This document shows positions 45,209 through 56,424 of a stretch of 64,000 nt of DNA, piece by piece; the stretch's first letter is position 1, and each line of letters begins with the position of its first letter. Source of the DNA: Perognathus longimembris pacificus (Eukaryota > Chordata > Mammalia > Rodentia > Heteromyidae); the NCBI RefSeq assembly GCF_023159225.1, contig NC_063167.1, positions 18,231,360-18,295,359 on the forward strand, read 5' to 3'. Both the position numbers and the translations under genes were made by a program. Below the pieces are notes generated by a model, which did no database searches, was not told the DNA's origin, and worked only from the letters and a program-made list of their open reading frames with translations.

Positions 45209-45400
45209 GCTTGGCCAAGTGTGGTGGTACATGCCTGTAATCTCAGCACTTGAGACGCTGGGGTAGGAGGATTGGGAACTCCAGTGGTAGAGTACCAGCA
45301 TTGAGTGAAAAAGTTAGGGGACAGTGCCCAAGCTGGATACATTGTGGGACCCTGTCTTATCAAAAAAACAAGACAAATAAGCAAACAAGCAATAGTATGC
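45209..45400 (+). mobile_element. B1-like SINE joined to a Geo-like fragment
   Basis: 'ttggccaagtgtggtggtac' and 'atgcctgtaatctcagcact', then 'cagtggtagagtaccagca', 'gggacagtgcccaagctgg', ending in AAACAAGACAAA. It seems rearranged or internally deleted. Confidence 0.65.
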
Positions 45401-46489
45401 ATAACATAATTATGTGTGTTTATGGGGATTCATGAAATTAAAAATAAAAATCTTTTAGGGGAGGCAATCTTTATTTCCCATTGACTGAATGTCTTACAGT
45501 AGGCATTGATTCTCTCTTCCTACTTTGGGCAGATTGTGTGGTGCTCAATGCAATTGAAGCTGGAGTTTGACAGAAGTGGAGCATTGGGAAGTATCTTTGC
45601 ATAAAATACAAAATGTTGCAGGCTACCAGGAGCAGAGGCCGAGATGGGATATCCTGGGTTTTGAGGGGAAACTTTGTGTGACACCCACCTCAGAGCTCGG
45701 AGACTTCTAGAACTAAGGAGAGACCAAAGCACAGTTGGGGTGGGGACAAGGACATCCAGAGCAGAAAGCAGGAAAACTGTGAGAAACTGTTTACCTGAGC
45801 ACTGAGGTGCTGTGAGCCTGATACCACCATTGCTCTGGCGTCTGTTGTGCCTGCCAAGTCTTTCAGTATCTTCAAGTGTGTGGCTGAAGATTTCATGGTA
45901 CTGTGAGCCCTGAAATAATGGCAACTACCTAGCCCTTGGCAGGCCTGGTGGCTGCCCCTGGACTCTGCATTCGAGTCAACAGACCCCACAGCTGGAGGAA
46001 GCTGGGGCTCAGGATTCAGTGGGGGTACAGTGGCCCCAGCCAAACACCTGCTCCCACCAGGCCAGGGTGCTGGGTGCTGGAGGTTAATGGAATCCAGAGG
46101 CAGTGACTTGAAGGAAAATTGCTTGATGTTTTTCTCTTTCCCTTCCCTCTCGGCAGCCACGGTCGCCTTGTCCTCATCCATGGGTCAGGCCAAGCTCAAG
46201 GCTCATCATTTCAAAGTTCTTTAATTTTTCTGTGTTAGAATGTTATTGCTTCTGGCCAAAGGCTACATGAAGATTTACAGAACCAAGAGAAGGCCTAACC
46301 TGCTCTTAGAGGCAGCTGCAGGCTCCTGACAGGATGTAGGGATGATTTAGGGGCTCTGTGTGAGGAACTCCTCATGGGCTTCTGTGAACCTTAGTTCTCT
46401 TCCCAGGTTTGCTCTGCCAAGGAGCCTGGTGGTGGCTGTGGAGTGGGAGGTGGGCAGGGAGTGGGGGTATCTCAGAACCCACCACCTGC
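45401..46489. other. Unique interval, nothing recognised
   Basis: The 134- and 163-codon minus frames (45520-45924, 45690-46181) overlap each other and carry no recognisable domain. Confidence 0.45.
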
Positions 46490-46595
46490 CATGTGGATCA
46501 AGAGTCAAGCCTCCCCTGCCTCAGTTTCCTCACTGGTAAATGAGAACCCCATGTGGCTGGTATGTTGGTTAAATGAGGTGATGCAGAAGATGTGT
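46490..46595 (+). mobile_element. MIR fragment
   Basis: 'tgcctcagtttcctcactgg' and 'taaatgagaaccccatg' followed by 'ggttaaatgaggtgatg'. Confidence 0.75.
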
Positions 46596-47505
46596 GTATG
46601 TGTGTGTGTGGGAAGGGGGCTGCCTGGCATAGTCGGTTGTCAGTCAACAACATCTGTATTCAGAGACTTTGAGCTCAGAGGTTCTAGAACTTTCTATCAG
46701 GCTTCAGCGTCTTGGAAATCTAAGAGGCCAATATTAGCAGTAATGTTCTGCCTCTCCCTGAGGCACAAATGGGAGCTGGGACCTGGAGGTGAGACTGGGC
46801 AACCGTGGTAGGAGTTTGGTTTCAGTTCCCAAAGCTCAGCAGGGGCTGAGGGTCTTGTGGCTGGGTCATGGCCTGGTAGGGATGGAGCAGGGGCCTAGAA
46901 CCCTAGGTGGGCCAGCGTGAGATGCCAGCCATCCAGCTGCGTGTGAGGAGGTGGGAGCAGCCACAGCAAAGACTGCTTGGCAATCAAAGTGCCCAGCTCC
47001 TCCGGTGTGCCAGCGTGGGTGCCCCAGTTGGGTGAGATGCTATTTTGACATCACAACCCCAGCCAAGGGTGCCAGGAGAGTGAGAACCCAGGCCATGTGT
47101 CCACCATCCACATCTCCACAAGTCTCTCTGGCCAGGCCATGTGTCTGCCATCAGCAGTTCCACCAGCCACGCTGGCCAGTTCTGCCAACGCATAGCAGTC
47201 ACAGCTGTGCCGGTGGGCCAGAGCTGGACCCCGTGGTTCCAATTCCATCCTGCCATATGACCTGGGTCAAGGGCTGTGGTCCCCTGTAAGCAAGGTGGAA
47301 ATGAAGAGGAGGGCCCACCTCAGGGCTTTGTGAGGGGTGGGTCGCTCCATGGGTGGTTCTTTGCATGGTGCCATCTGGGGCTGTTCTACCATTCTTACAA
47401 AACACCGGCTAGGGCTTGCACTGCTGCAGGAGGTTGGGTGGCATCAGGAGCAAAATGGACCAAGGAGCAAGGAGACCCGTGCAGGGAGCAGGGCAGAGGG
47501 AATGG

Positions 47506-47506
<1 letters not shown>
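46596..47506. other. Unique interval with a degenerate 44-bp duplication
   Basis: Units 47088-47131 and 47132-47175 both start ccaggccatgtgt and end ctgg, with several substitutions between. Nothing else recognised. Confidence 0.5.

Positions 47507-47550
<44 letters not shown>
47507..47550. repeat. (TG)n microsatellite
   Basis: About 22 TG units. Confidence 0.97.
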
Positions 47551-47551
<1 letters not shown>

Positions 47552-48114
47552 CACTGAGCTGAAGTGCGGCTGCCCCCATCCATGTCGAGGCTTCACAGAC
47601 CATGAGGAGGTGAAGGCAAAGGGAGCACTCCTGTCTGAACCCTGTGGAACAGATCCCATCTGACCCACCCATCCTCAGCAGGGGGCGCAAGTGGGCTCGC
47701 ACACCTAGCGGATGCACTCTAGCCAGAGGCCTCAGAAACACACTGTTTTTTGAGTGGTCCAAATGACAAACAGGCTGCTTGGAAAAGTGCTGTTCAAACA
47801 GAATTACGGGAACCTTTTATCACCGGAGTAGGCGTCGGATGGCAGACATCTGTGAAGGTGGCAATTATCATAATTGGACCTTCCCCAGGCTCCTGACATA
47901 CTGTCTGCCAGCAGAAGCCACCATGCCCAATCAGAGTGGTCTGCAGAGTCAGCAAGGGCAGGGGGGTGGGAGGGGCGAACCCCAACACCCAGGTAACCCC
48001 CCACCCAATAAACTCTATCTGGAAGGTAGTGCTTACCCATGTGCTCTTCCAGGAGGGTTCTGAGAACAGGACACAGGAGGCAAATGGGAAGTATTGGTTC
48101 AGGGTAGTTGGATG
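47551..48114. other. Unique interval with possible conserved block
   Basis: Bases 47765-47905 are repeat-free, keep several CpGs (ttacggg, accgga, gcgtcgga) and contain the perfect palindrome caattatcataattg at 47862-47876. A candidate regulatory element by composition only. Confidence 0.35.
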
Positions 48115-48245
48115 TGGTGATGGTGATGATGATGATATGATGTTGACGATGATGATGGTGATATTGATGACAGTGATGATGGTGGTAATGATGATGAAGC
48201 ATGATGATGGAGGTGATGGTGATGAAGATGATGATGGTGATGGCT
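48115..48245. repeat. (GAT)n-rich microsatellite
   Basis: Imperfect GAT/GGT units over about 130 bases. The Asp/Met and His-rich frames here are artefacts of the repeat. Confidence 0.95.
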
Positions 48246-48334
48246 CTCAGGTGTTGGGCACCCGAATTAAAATTCTGTGCACATAGGGCCTCATAATGCT
48301 ATTAACAAAGATGATCATACAACAGATCACCCCA

Positions 48335-48530
48335 GCCACACTGCCTGACCTCCTCTAGAGTCACAGAATTGCAAGGTTCCTCTAGTTGGTTTAGGTCTCA
48401 GTTCAGAAATCACTTCTCCTGAGTGTCCCTCCTGACCATGTTGCTACCTTCCTGTCCTTCACACCAAGCTCTGTCCCCATCCTCATCCAACCTACACATC
48501 CTATACTTGTTCAGTCATTTATGTGTCTGT
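48335..48530 (+). mobile_element. L2 3'-end fragment
   Basis: 'tttaggtctcagttcagaaa' and 'tcacttctcctgagtgtccc' are diagnostic of the L2 3' segment. Confidence 0.75.
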
Positions 48531-48649
48531 CACCCCCGCCCTGCCCCATTCATGTGCAGCTCTGTGTGTGGAGGACTGGGTCTTCTCTTTCTCCTGCTGT
48601 GTCCTGGGGCCCAGTCCAGTGCATGGCCCATAGAAGCCACTCGTCAAAT

Positions 48650-48925
48650 GGTGGGTGTATGGGTGTGTGGATACATAGGTGAGAGGATGAGTGGGTGGCT
48701 GGGTGGTAGAATGGGTGGGGGAATGGTGGTAGGTTGGATGGATGGGTAGGATAATGGGTGGGTGGACAAGTAGATGGATGGGTGGATACACAGGTGAGAG
48801 GATGAGTGGGTGGATGGTGGTAGATGGGTAGAAGAATGGGTGGGTGGACAAGTGGATGGATGGATGAGTACATGGATGAGTGGGTAGATGGGTGGGAGGA
48901 TGGAGGAATGGAAGGATGAACATCT
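48650..48925. repeat. GGAT/GGTG minisatellite with about 115-bp higher-order unit
   Basis: Tetranucleotide-like GGAT/GGTG/ATGG units. A longer unit beginning ggatacataggtgagaggat at 48669 recurs as ggatacacaggtgagaggat at 48784, followed in both by gtgggtggacaag. The Thr/His/Pro-rich frames on the minus strand are artefacts. Confidence 0.93.
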
Positions 48926-50160
48926 GTGTGGTAAGTGGACAGGTAGGAAGTTGGTAAATAATGAAAAGGAAGTTGCGAATGGAGGGATGGGGACATCAGA
49001 GCACATTTCCTTACTGGGCTGGGCAACAGCTCTACTAGGAAGCCTTCAGGGATCTTCAGCCACTCCCCAGGCCTGGGAAAGGGCTGCTGCTGGAGTCTGA
49101 GCTGAGCCAGTGAGTGTGAGAGGTGCCTGTTGTGTGGGTAGCACTCCCTTCAAGGGTGGTGAAGTGGCTGGGAAATGCTCAGGGACTGTGAAGAATGGAG
49201 CTGTGCTCAGCCATCTCCACCAGCACATCTGCACGACTTGGGGAGAGGGTGGGTGGCCTCCCTCTCTGGGACTCTTCTTCCTATGTAAGCCAGCAGCCTG
49301 CCCAGAGGTGCTTTGGAGAGGGAGCCAATGGAATGTGATGCTTTGAAGTTGAGCATGGGACTCTGGGAAAAGGGGCCCCTCTTTGCCCCTTCAGAGAGGG
49401 TTCCTAAATCCCCACTCCTCTATAGCAGTCTGTTCATCCCAGTGCAGGGCTTCATGGCAGAGCCCAGGCAACCAGGCAGGCTCTGCAAAAGCCACAGCTG
49501 TGGCTTTGTTAACTCCCAAGGCAGTCAAGCAGCATCTGCATGTGTGGGCATGTAGGGAGTGAGGGGGTGACAGTAGGAGCAGGAAGTGGGGCTGACCTGC
49601 CGCTAGGGCCCTTGGGAAAGCTCACTTGCTCGCAGGAGCTCCTTGATCTATTTCCCTCACCTTTTCTCCTCCATCTGACATTTACTGAGCAGCTTCTACT
49701 TTCCAGGCACTGTGTTAGGTGCTGGGTTACCACGAGCAGGGAAGGAGATATGAACACTGTCCTCTAGGTCAGAGTCTAGCAGGGGGAGGGGCACTAGTGA
49801 GATCAGAACCCCACTGGGTAATTACCCACAGGTGCATGTGTCTCAGGGAGAGCTAGAAGGGCTGTGGGAACAGGTCACAGCAGAGGGGAGGGGGTAGCTG
49901 GGAAAGATTTCCCCTGCGGAAGTGACATATGACCTGGGACAGAGCTGAAGGCATTACTTGGGATCTGACAGACAGGAGGAGGAAAGAGCACTGGAGACAG
50001 AGAAACCCACACAAGTACCGAGTTATGGAAAGGTATGGAGTGGGGTGGGGGCTGGCATTGCAGTGGGGCCTTACAGGGAGGATCCAAAGTCTCAGCCCTT
50101 GCTGTCAGGACAGAGTGGTTAACACCAGCTCTGCTCTGACAAGACTTTGGGGCCCTGTGC
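48926..50160. other. Unique interval, nothing recognised
   Basis: An L2/MIR-like core 'acatttactgagcagcttct' lies at 49679-49698. No exon supported. Confidence 0.45.
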
Positions 50161-50744
50161 CCCTCCTTGCCTGTGATTAATTCAGTTTGGTAGAGCAGCA
50201 TTTACGCTGTGAATTTAATCGTCATTTCTGATGGCAAAGGAATTGAAAAATAAATTGAAAGTGTCAGGCAATGCATTAGGATGGGTGATGGAGTGGAAGG
50301 ACCCGCCCACCCAGCCTTCCCATTGGGTGGTTTATGGGCCAATTAGCTAAGCTGCTGTTGGATGAAGACAATGGCAAGATTAAGAAGGGGTGGGGATGGG
50401 TGAAGATGGCAGCGATGGGGTGAAGAAGGTAGGGGTGGATAGGGGGAGGAATGGAGAGAGATTCTTTTCAGGGGAGAGGATGTCGGGAGGCTGATCCACT
50501 CCTGAGCTCAGAGGGCAGCGACTCTTCTACAAAGCCATAGGAGGCTATGACCCTGATGGGTTCTGATAGTTCTGCTACAGCGTCCACCCATCTGGGATGG
50601 GGCCTCTACCTCCCTGCACTGCCCCTATGCCTCAAGAAGGGGCTGTCCAGCCGTGTGGATGGTCTGTGTATGCTCAGGCATTGTGATTTTGTAAGGATCT
50701 GGTCTCTCCAAAAGAGCCCCGGACCTAGTGGGGACTAGGAGTGC
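50161..50744. other. Unique interval with possible conserved block
   Basis: Bases 50170-50390 hold gtgattaattcag, gtgaatttaatcgtcatttc, gaaaaataaattgaaagtg and ccaattagctaagctgctg. They are free of repeats and look like a homeodomain-rich conserved non-coding element. Untested. Confidence 0.35.
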
Positions 50745-50970
50745 TGCTGTTCTTTGGGTCTTAAGTGTCCCCCAAAGGTCATGTGTGGTGCCACTGAGGG
50801 TGGTGGAGCTTTTAAAAGGTGGAGCCTAGTGGAAGGCAGTGAGGTCATTGGGGGTGTACCCCCAGGCCACCATGAAGTAAATGGCTTTGTTCTTCCACAT
50901 CCTCCTGCCATGATGTTCTATCTCATCCCAGCTTCCAAGACACTGACTAGGGACTGAAACCCCTGACACT
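50745..50970 (+). mobile_element. MT-type MaLR LTR fragment
   Basis: 'cttttaaaaggtggagccta', 'gaggtcattgggggtgtacc', 'cctcctgccatgatgttcta' and 'gactagggactgaaaccc' in sense order. Confidence 0.75.
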
Positions 50971-51914
50971 GTGTGTGACAGGAAACCATCCCTCCTTCTA
51001 ACTTGCTATTGTCACACATTTCTCTCCCAGCCATGGGAAGCTGACTGTCCCACCAGACTGGGTGTTTCCAAAAGCAGAGCTGTCTCCCACAGGCTGGGGA
51101 CTCCCTCAGGCAGGTTGGTGACCCTTCCGGGCCAGATTCTGAGGCCACTTGTGTGTCTCCTCCCATAGACAGGCCTCTTGGAGTCAGGATTTATTCTACT
51201 CTAGCTGGACATGGTGGTCAGGACATCTTTTCCATCCTGACAGGTGCAGATGTGGGGAGATGGGAGGTGTTGGTAGAAAGCTGGAAGGGTTCAATGTATT
51301 AAACCCCTTGGGTTCCTGTTAGCAGGAGCAGGGGCCTGGGAATCCTGACGACATGGGCATAGATTTGCCTGTTTCCGGCTTTCTGTCCTAGCTAGGACAG
51401 GTCTATGTCACCATATGTCCAGCTCTCCATTGAGAAGGGGGTTTCAAAATCTTTCTGGGCTGGCCCTCTCAATCTCAGCCTCCCAATTAGCTAGGATTCC
51501 AGTTGTGAGTCACTGGCATGTGGATTTTATTTTTAAAGGTCCCAGCCAACCAAATAAGAACAGATGGTATGATGGGGGAAGGTAGGAGCCTTTGTGGTTT
51601 TGTGCCACTGGGATTTGAGGCATGTTTGTTACCGTGGCATGACTTTGTCTAGCTTTATGGACACCAAGCTGAGTCTAGAACTGACATATGTGCTTGTGTA
51701 CTTTTAGAAGCCGAGTGATTGATTTTTTGGTTTAGCACATGGACTCAACTGTCTTCTCCCGAAATCCCAGCTCCATCCCCACATCCATCCCCAGAGGCTC
51801 AAACTCTAAAGCCTTAGCTCTGCCATCTCTCTATCCTGTCATTTTGTCCTCTCAGACCTCTAGGGCAGTGTCCCTCTCCTTTCCTTCCTGCCACAGTCCT
51901 AAGACATGTCATTC
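50971..51914. other. Unique interval with a small SINE remnant
   Basis: Bases 51455-51525 are an antisense B1 half of a Geo-type SINE ('tctgggctggccctctcaat', 'ttagctaggattcc'). The rest is not recognised. Confidence 0.5.
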
Positions 51915-52090
51915 TGGAGCAGACAGTGCTGGGTTCAAGCCTGAAGTTTGCCACTTAACTGATGTGTGACTCTCAGTGAGAGAGCCTCAGCTCTGATCAT
52001 GTCACCATCTTGCTCAAGGACCACCAACCACTCCCGGCTGCTTACTTAATCAACTCTAACCTTTTCACCTTGACAAGAGTCTTCCTGCCT
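51915..52090 (+). mobile_element. MIR fragment plus L2-like fragment
   Basis: 51915-51990: 'gctgggttcaagcctgaag', 'ccacttaactgatgtgtgac' (MIR). 51995-52090: 'tcaccatcttgctcaaggac' (L2-like). Confidence 0.6.
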
Positions 52091-52718
52091 TCTTTTCTTC
52101 ATTGAAGTGAAATGAATAGTTTTTCCTCTCTTAAACAGGTTGGTAAGTCTCTCTTTCATAGTGGATTAAAGAGCTCAACTTTGAGAGGTCTTCCCGGAAT
52201 TCAAGTCTCTGCGTTGCTGCTATTTTATAGTATTATCTTCAGGATGTTTTGCCCTCTCTGGGCCTCAAATTTCCCGTCTAAAAATGAGCTGGGAGTACTG
52301 AATTCAGTCATTTAAGTGCTTCATTCTAAAGCCAACTTTTTCTGGGCCTCTGAGAGTTAAGTTGCCATCTTTTCCAGCATAGCTTGGCCTGCCTCCCCTG
52401 TTTCCCTGCTCAGTCTCTGAAGAAAGCTTGGGGAAGGTTGGCCAGCATTGCTCCATGACCAGGCTGCAGATTCAACCGAGAGTTGCTCCACACCCTGACA
52501 ATTTGCAAGGTGAGACCTCAGAAGATGTTCATGGAGTTTGAGCACTGGGGCCAAAAGGACTGTGAAGGGAATGATGAACAACTCCAAGGCCCCCTGGATG
52601 TTGAGGTCAGGGAAGGAAGGGCAGGAAGGGCAGGAGTGAGGATGGGGATGCTCACACTTACCGAACTGTTCAGTGTATCAGCTATAATTGTTCTGCTGAC
52701 TTTAAAACGACCCATCAC
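52091..52718. other. Unique interval, nothing recognised
   Basis: No repeat or exon supported. Confidence 0.45.
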
Positions 52719-52734
52719 TTGTAATAAACTCTCT

Positions 52735-53125
52735 CTTTTTTTTCTTATTTATTGTCAAAGTGATGTACAGAGAGGTTATAGTTTCATACATTAGGCATTG
52801 GATACATTTCTTGTACTGTTTGTTACCTCCTCACTCCTCCCCTCCCCCTTCCACCTTTCCATCTCCCCCCATGAGTTGTTTAGTTGGTTTACACCAAACA
52901 GTTTTGCAAGTATTGATTTTGTAGTCATTTGTCTTTTTATCCTGTGTCTTCGATTTTGGTATTCCCTTTTACTTTCCTAGTTCTAATACCAGTGTATACA
53001 GTTTCCAATGTACTCAGATAAGATACAGTGATAGTTTAGGTACAACCACAGGAAGGGGATACAAGAGGATCATCAACAATAGAAGCTACGGTTTCACATG
53101 TCATGTTGAAAATGATATATCACTG
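52735..53125 (-). mobile_element. Young 5'-truncated L1 (about 390 bp) with perfect TSD
   Basis: Antisense L1 3' UTR: T-rich start (reversed poly(A)), 'ttattgtcaaagtgatgtac', 'agaggttatagtttcataca' and CCTCCCC-rich polypurine complement. A perfect 16-bp TSD ttgtaataaactctct lies at 52719-52734 and 53126-53141. 5' truncation is typical of target-primed reverse transcription. No coding part is retained. Confidence 0.93.
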
Positions 53126-53141
53126 TTGTAATAAACTCTCT

Positions 53142-53224
53142 TTCACCAAACATGGCCAAGTACCAACCCTGGCCCTCACCTCTTTAGATCTCTGAGCTAA
53201 CACACAGTGGTTTGATAGGCTTGT
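53142..53224. other. Short unique interval
   Basis: Nothing recognised. Confidence 0.4.
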
Positions 53225-53605
53225 CCTCTCTGAAAATTGTGTTGAAATTTGGTTCTGGGTGTTTAGTCTCAAGAGGTGTTGGGAGCTTACAGGAATGATT
53301 AGATCATTGGAAGGGATTAATGCAGTTCTTGTGGAACTGATTGAGCTGCCATGAGTGAGGATTGTTACAAAGCAAGGCCTCCTCTAGTGTGTTAACCCTT
53401 CGGCACATGCTGGATCACCCTGTGTCTCTACCCACCCCACCCCCACCACATTATAACATAGCACCAGGACCTTACTACTAGTGACTGTCCAATATTGGAA
53501 CTCCAGCTTCTAGGAACATGATCCAAATAAAATTTTTCTTCATAAATCACCCAGTCATAGGCAATTTTGTAACAGCAACTAAAAATGGGCAGACATTAGT
53601 GCCGG
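53225..53605 (+). mobile_element. MaLR/MST-like LTR
   Basis: 'gttgaaatttggttctgggt', 'attagatcattggaaggg', 'tccaaataaaatttttcttc' and 'acccagtcataggcaatttt ... gtaacagcaactaaaa' match the MaLR LTR body and 3' end in sense order. Confidence 0.75.
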
Positions 53606-53619
53606 TCTTTACAACTAGC

Positions 53620-53760
53620 ACATCCATTGTGCTGTTATGATCCTCCCACTTTATGAATAACAACACTGGTGTTTATGCAGCTTGCTCACGGTCACACAGC
53701 CCACAGTGCTAAGGGAGAGTTTAGACTTAGTCAGTTGAGCTCAGCACCCTGAGTTGGACA
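53620..53760 (-). mobile_element. MIR fragment, antisense
   Basis: 'tatgatcctcccactttatg', 'gcttgctcacggtcacacag' and 'gagtttagacttagtcag' follow antisense MIR order. Confidence 0.7.
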
Positions 53761-54591
53761 GCTTCACTTCACTCTCTCTGTGTGAATCCCGGGTAACCCC
53801 CAAGATGGATGGTGGGTCACCTGACCAAAAAGAGGACAGTGGCCCCTAGGGTCACACTGAAAAGTCTTGCTGTGGAATTCAGATGGGGAGACAGGGGACT
53901 CCCTGCTCTGAATCCTGCTCTTGACACTGCCTTGAGCTGTTAGAAAAACAGGGAGGCTGGAGGGGCCAATCCCAGGTCCCAGAGTGCCCATCGGATGGAC
54001 TTGGGCAAGAATGCTCTGGTCTCTGGCAGACACAGGCTTAGCCACTCAATGCTCATGGCCATGGGCCTGTCTCCCCACTGCTCTGAGCCTCAGTTTCCTC
54101 CCTGCAAGATGGCCAGGATGTGTAAGCAAACAGGACCCATCCACAAGGTGGGCTTTTGGGCAGTGGCTGGTAGAGATGTTGGAAGCAGAGGCTGACCCAG
54201 GTGCTTGGCAGATGAGGGGTCAATGTAACCGTGTCTCTCCATCCTATTTGGGGCTGATGCTTCTACAGATGGGCTTCTGGCCCTGGAGCCTGGTGTTCTC
54301 TGAGATCCTAAGATTCTGATGGGGGTCACTGGGGCAAGAGAAGAGGCTGGCCAGAGCCTAGGGTGAGACCTGCAGCAATGGCTGCACCTGGCCAACTGGA
54401 CCCCCCCCCCCCATACTTCACCCATCATATGTCCTACCAGGTCCTGCTGGCTCCCCCTAAAAGTGTCACCACATCCTCATTCACACCTTCCATTCCAGAT
54501 TCTTCCTGCATAAAAAAGAAGGAGCCCCGTTTTACCAACTCTTCCTTCTCCCCTGACCCTTCTCTTCTTACTCCTTCCTCCTCCCTCCTCT
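53761..54591. other. Unique interval with a MIR core
   Basis: 54020-54115 is sense MIR-like ('gctctgagcctcagtttcct'). A C-run lies at 54402-54412. Frames of 111-125 codons have no recognisable domain. Confidence 0.45.
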
Positions 54592-54692
54592 TGTTTTTTT
54601 TTTTTTTTGTGCTGGGCATACCCTCCCCCTCCCTCAGGTTTTACGTGTGCGAGGCAAGAACTCTCCCATCAAGCTACAACCCCAACACCAAC
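54592..54692 (-). mobile_element. ID-like SINE fragment, antisense
   Basis: T-run (54594-54608), 'gtgctgggcataccc', then 'gcgaggcaagaactctccca', the antisense tRNA-Ala-like monomer. Confidence 0.55.
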
Positions 54693-55344
54693 CCCATTCT
54701 TCCTGGATATATTGTAAAGTTGAAGGCAAAGAAGAGCTGAATCTCATTTTATTCAGCCGTGGCAGTAAAGCAATGTTTTAAGTGACAATTATAATAATTA
54801 AAAACTCTGTCATTGTCCCCAGGGAGGAGGGTGCTGCCAGCACTGCCAGCTGTGGGTGGAGAGTTAGGCAGGCCCTGACAGCAAGATCCAGCTTCATCCC
54901 TTGCCAGCTCACAAAGTAAGTCTACCAGGTGGAGGGTGGTTCTTCCAGAGAGATGGGCAAGTGATTCTCTTTTTCCCTCAGAGCTCATGTCCAGATCCAA
55001 GGACTCAAATAAAGAAGGGAGCTGGAGCTGGGATGGGAGCCCAGTCCTTGCAGGGGTCTGTATATCTACTGTCTCTCATCCCGGGCTGTGCCAGGTATCT
55101 GCTCTGAGGCCAGCCTGGCCTAGGTCCTGCCCTGAACCCATCTGGTGACCTTGGTGCATTACCAAGCCTCTGTGCAGTGGCTCTTAGCTTTACATATGCC
55201 TTCTCATCAGGTCATCACTGAAGCCACCTAAGGACCCACCACAGTGGAAATTTGGGGAGGGGCCTGGACCCAGGAGGCTCTGGAAATATCTGCTTGAGGT
55301 AACCAGAATGTGTAAACAAACAGGACCCATCCAACAGAGCAAGG
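54693..55344. other. Unique interval with possible conserved block
   Basis: Bases 54735-54915 are repeat-free, with gacaattataataattaaaa followed 8 bases later by cattgtc. These are SOX-like ACAAT/ATTGT motifs in opposite orientation around an AT core. Conservation untested. Confidence 0.35.
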
Positions 55345-55890
55345 GACTGAGACTCAGAAAAGGAAAGTCACTCAGTCAAAGCCACACAGCTGGTCAGGGG
55401 CAAGGACCAAGGCAGGGAAGTCAGCGTTAGGGCTGGAGAGCAGCAGGATCCTGGGAGAGACTGAACAGCCTGCATTTAGATGATGAACCAGTCTTTCACA
55501 AGTTCTAGCCACCACCTGGGAACTTCTGAACTGCAGAAGTGTGAGGCACCAGTGATGAAGAGATGGGGAGGGGGTAGCTTCATTTGCATAAAGAACCTCC
55601 TCCATTCGGCTGGGCTTTCAGAGGCTAAGACAGCAAGGTTTGGCCAGTCACTAGCCCTCTGAGAATAGAAGTGGAGCAGAGCCAGGCCCTGCCTCCTCTG
55701 TTCACCTGAGTTTTCCTAGCAGGCTTTTCACATTCTGGCCTGCTATGGTTATCAAAAAAGTCCTGTAAGCTTAAGAATAATAATATCCACTTTACAGACG
55801 ATTCAGAGAGGGGCTGTGACATGCCTAAGGTCACACAGCAAGGCAGCAGCAGTCACAGCACTAGTTCAGGTCCTGACCCCCAACCCAGGG
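55345..55890 (-). mobile_element. Two antisense MIR fragments
   Basis: 55345-55420 ('gactgagactcagaaaagga', 'ccacacagctggtcagg') and 55770-55890 ('atccactttacagacgattc', 'cctaaggtcacacagcaagg'). The DNA between them is unrecognised. Confidence 0.75.
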
Positions 55891-56424
55891 TGCTAAGTTC
55901 TGTCCTGCCATCCTTCTGGCTGCTCTGGTCCAGGACCCATCTGGGTATCCCCACTCTAGGCCTGTGTTCTACTTATACCAATCCCTACTGCTTCCCAAAC
56001 ACCCCTACCCAGGGCTAGAGTCACAGCTGCTGCAGATCCCTCCAGCCTCCTTTCCCAGACTCTAAGGAGACTAAGCCACCCTCTGTGAGCCCCAGGATCT
56101 TTTGCTGCCATAAAAGAGAGATGCTAAGCTGGGGTGGTCTAATGCTGTGTTCCTTTCCTCCCTAGAGGATGCCTGTGAATGAAGGCAACATGGACTAGAT
56201 GGAAATACTATATCCTGACGATGCAGTTTAAGTTTCTGGATCCTGCTATGCCTGAATCCATCAATTCCTAGACTTTTCAGGTAAATGCACCAATTAGTTG
56301 ATTGGTCTTTTAAAAACAAAATTTAAGTCAACTTGAATTGGAATTTTGCCTCTTGAAATGGCAAAGGAAACAGTACACACATAAAACATCTTTGACAAGA
56401 GAAGAGCTGCGGTTTATTCAAGAA
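55891..56424. other. Unique interval, nothing recognised
   Basis: No repeat or exon supported. Confidence 0.45.

Noticed and set aside
48650..48925. CRISPR-like regularly spaced repeat
   Set aside because: Simple GGAT-type minisatellite in a mammalian genome, with no unique spacers.
48519..49026. Thr/His/Pro/Ser-rich frames of 120-158 codons
   Set aside because: Produced by the GGAT/GGTG minisatellite read on the minus strand.
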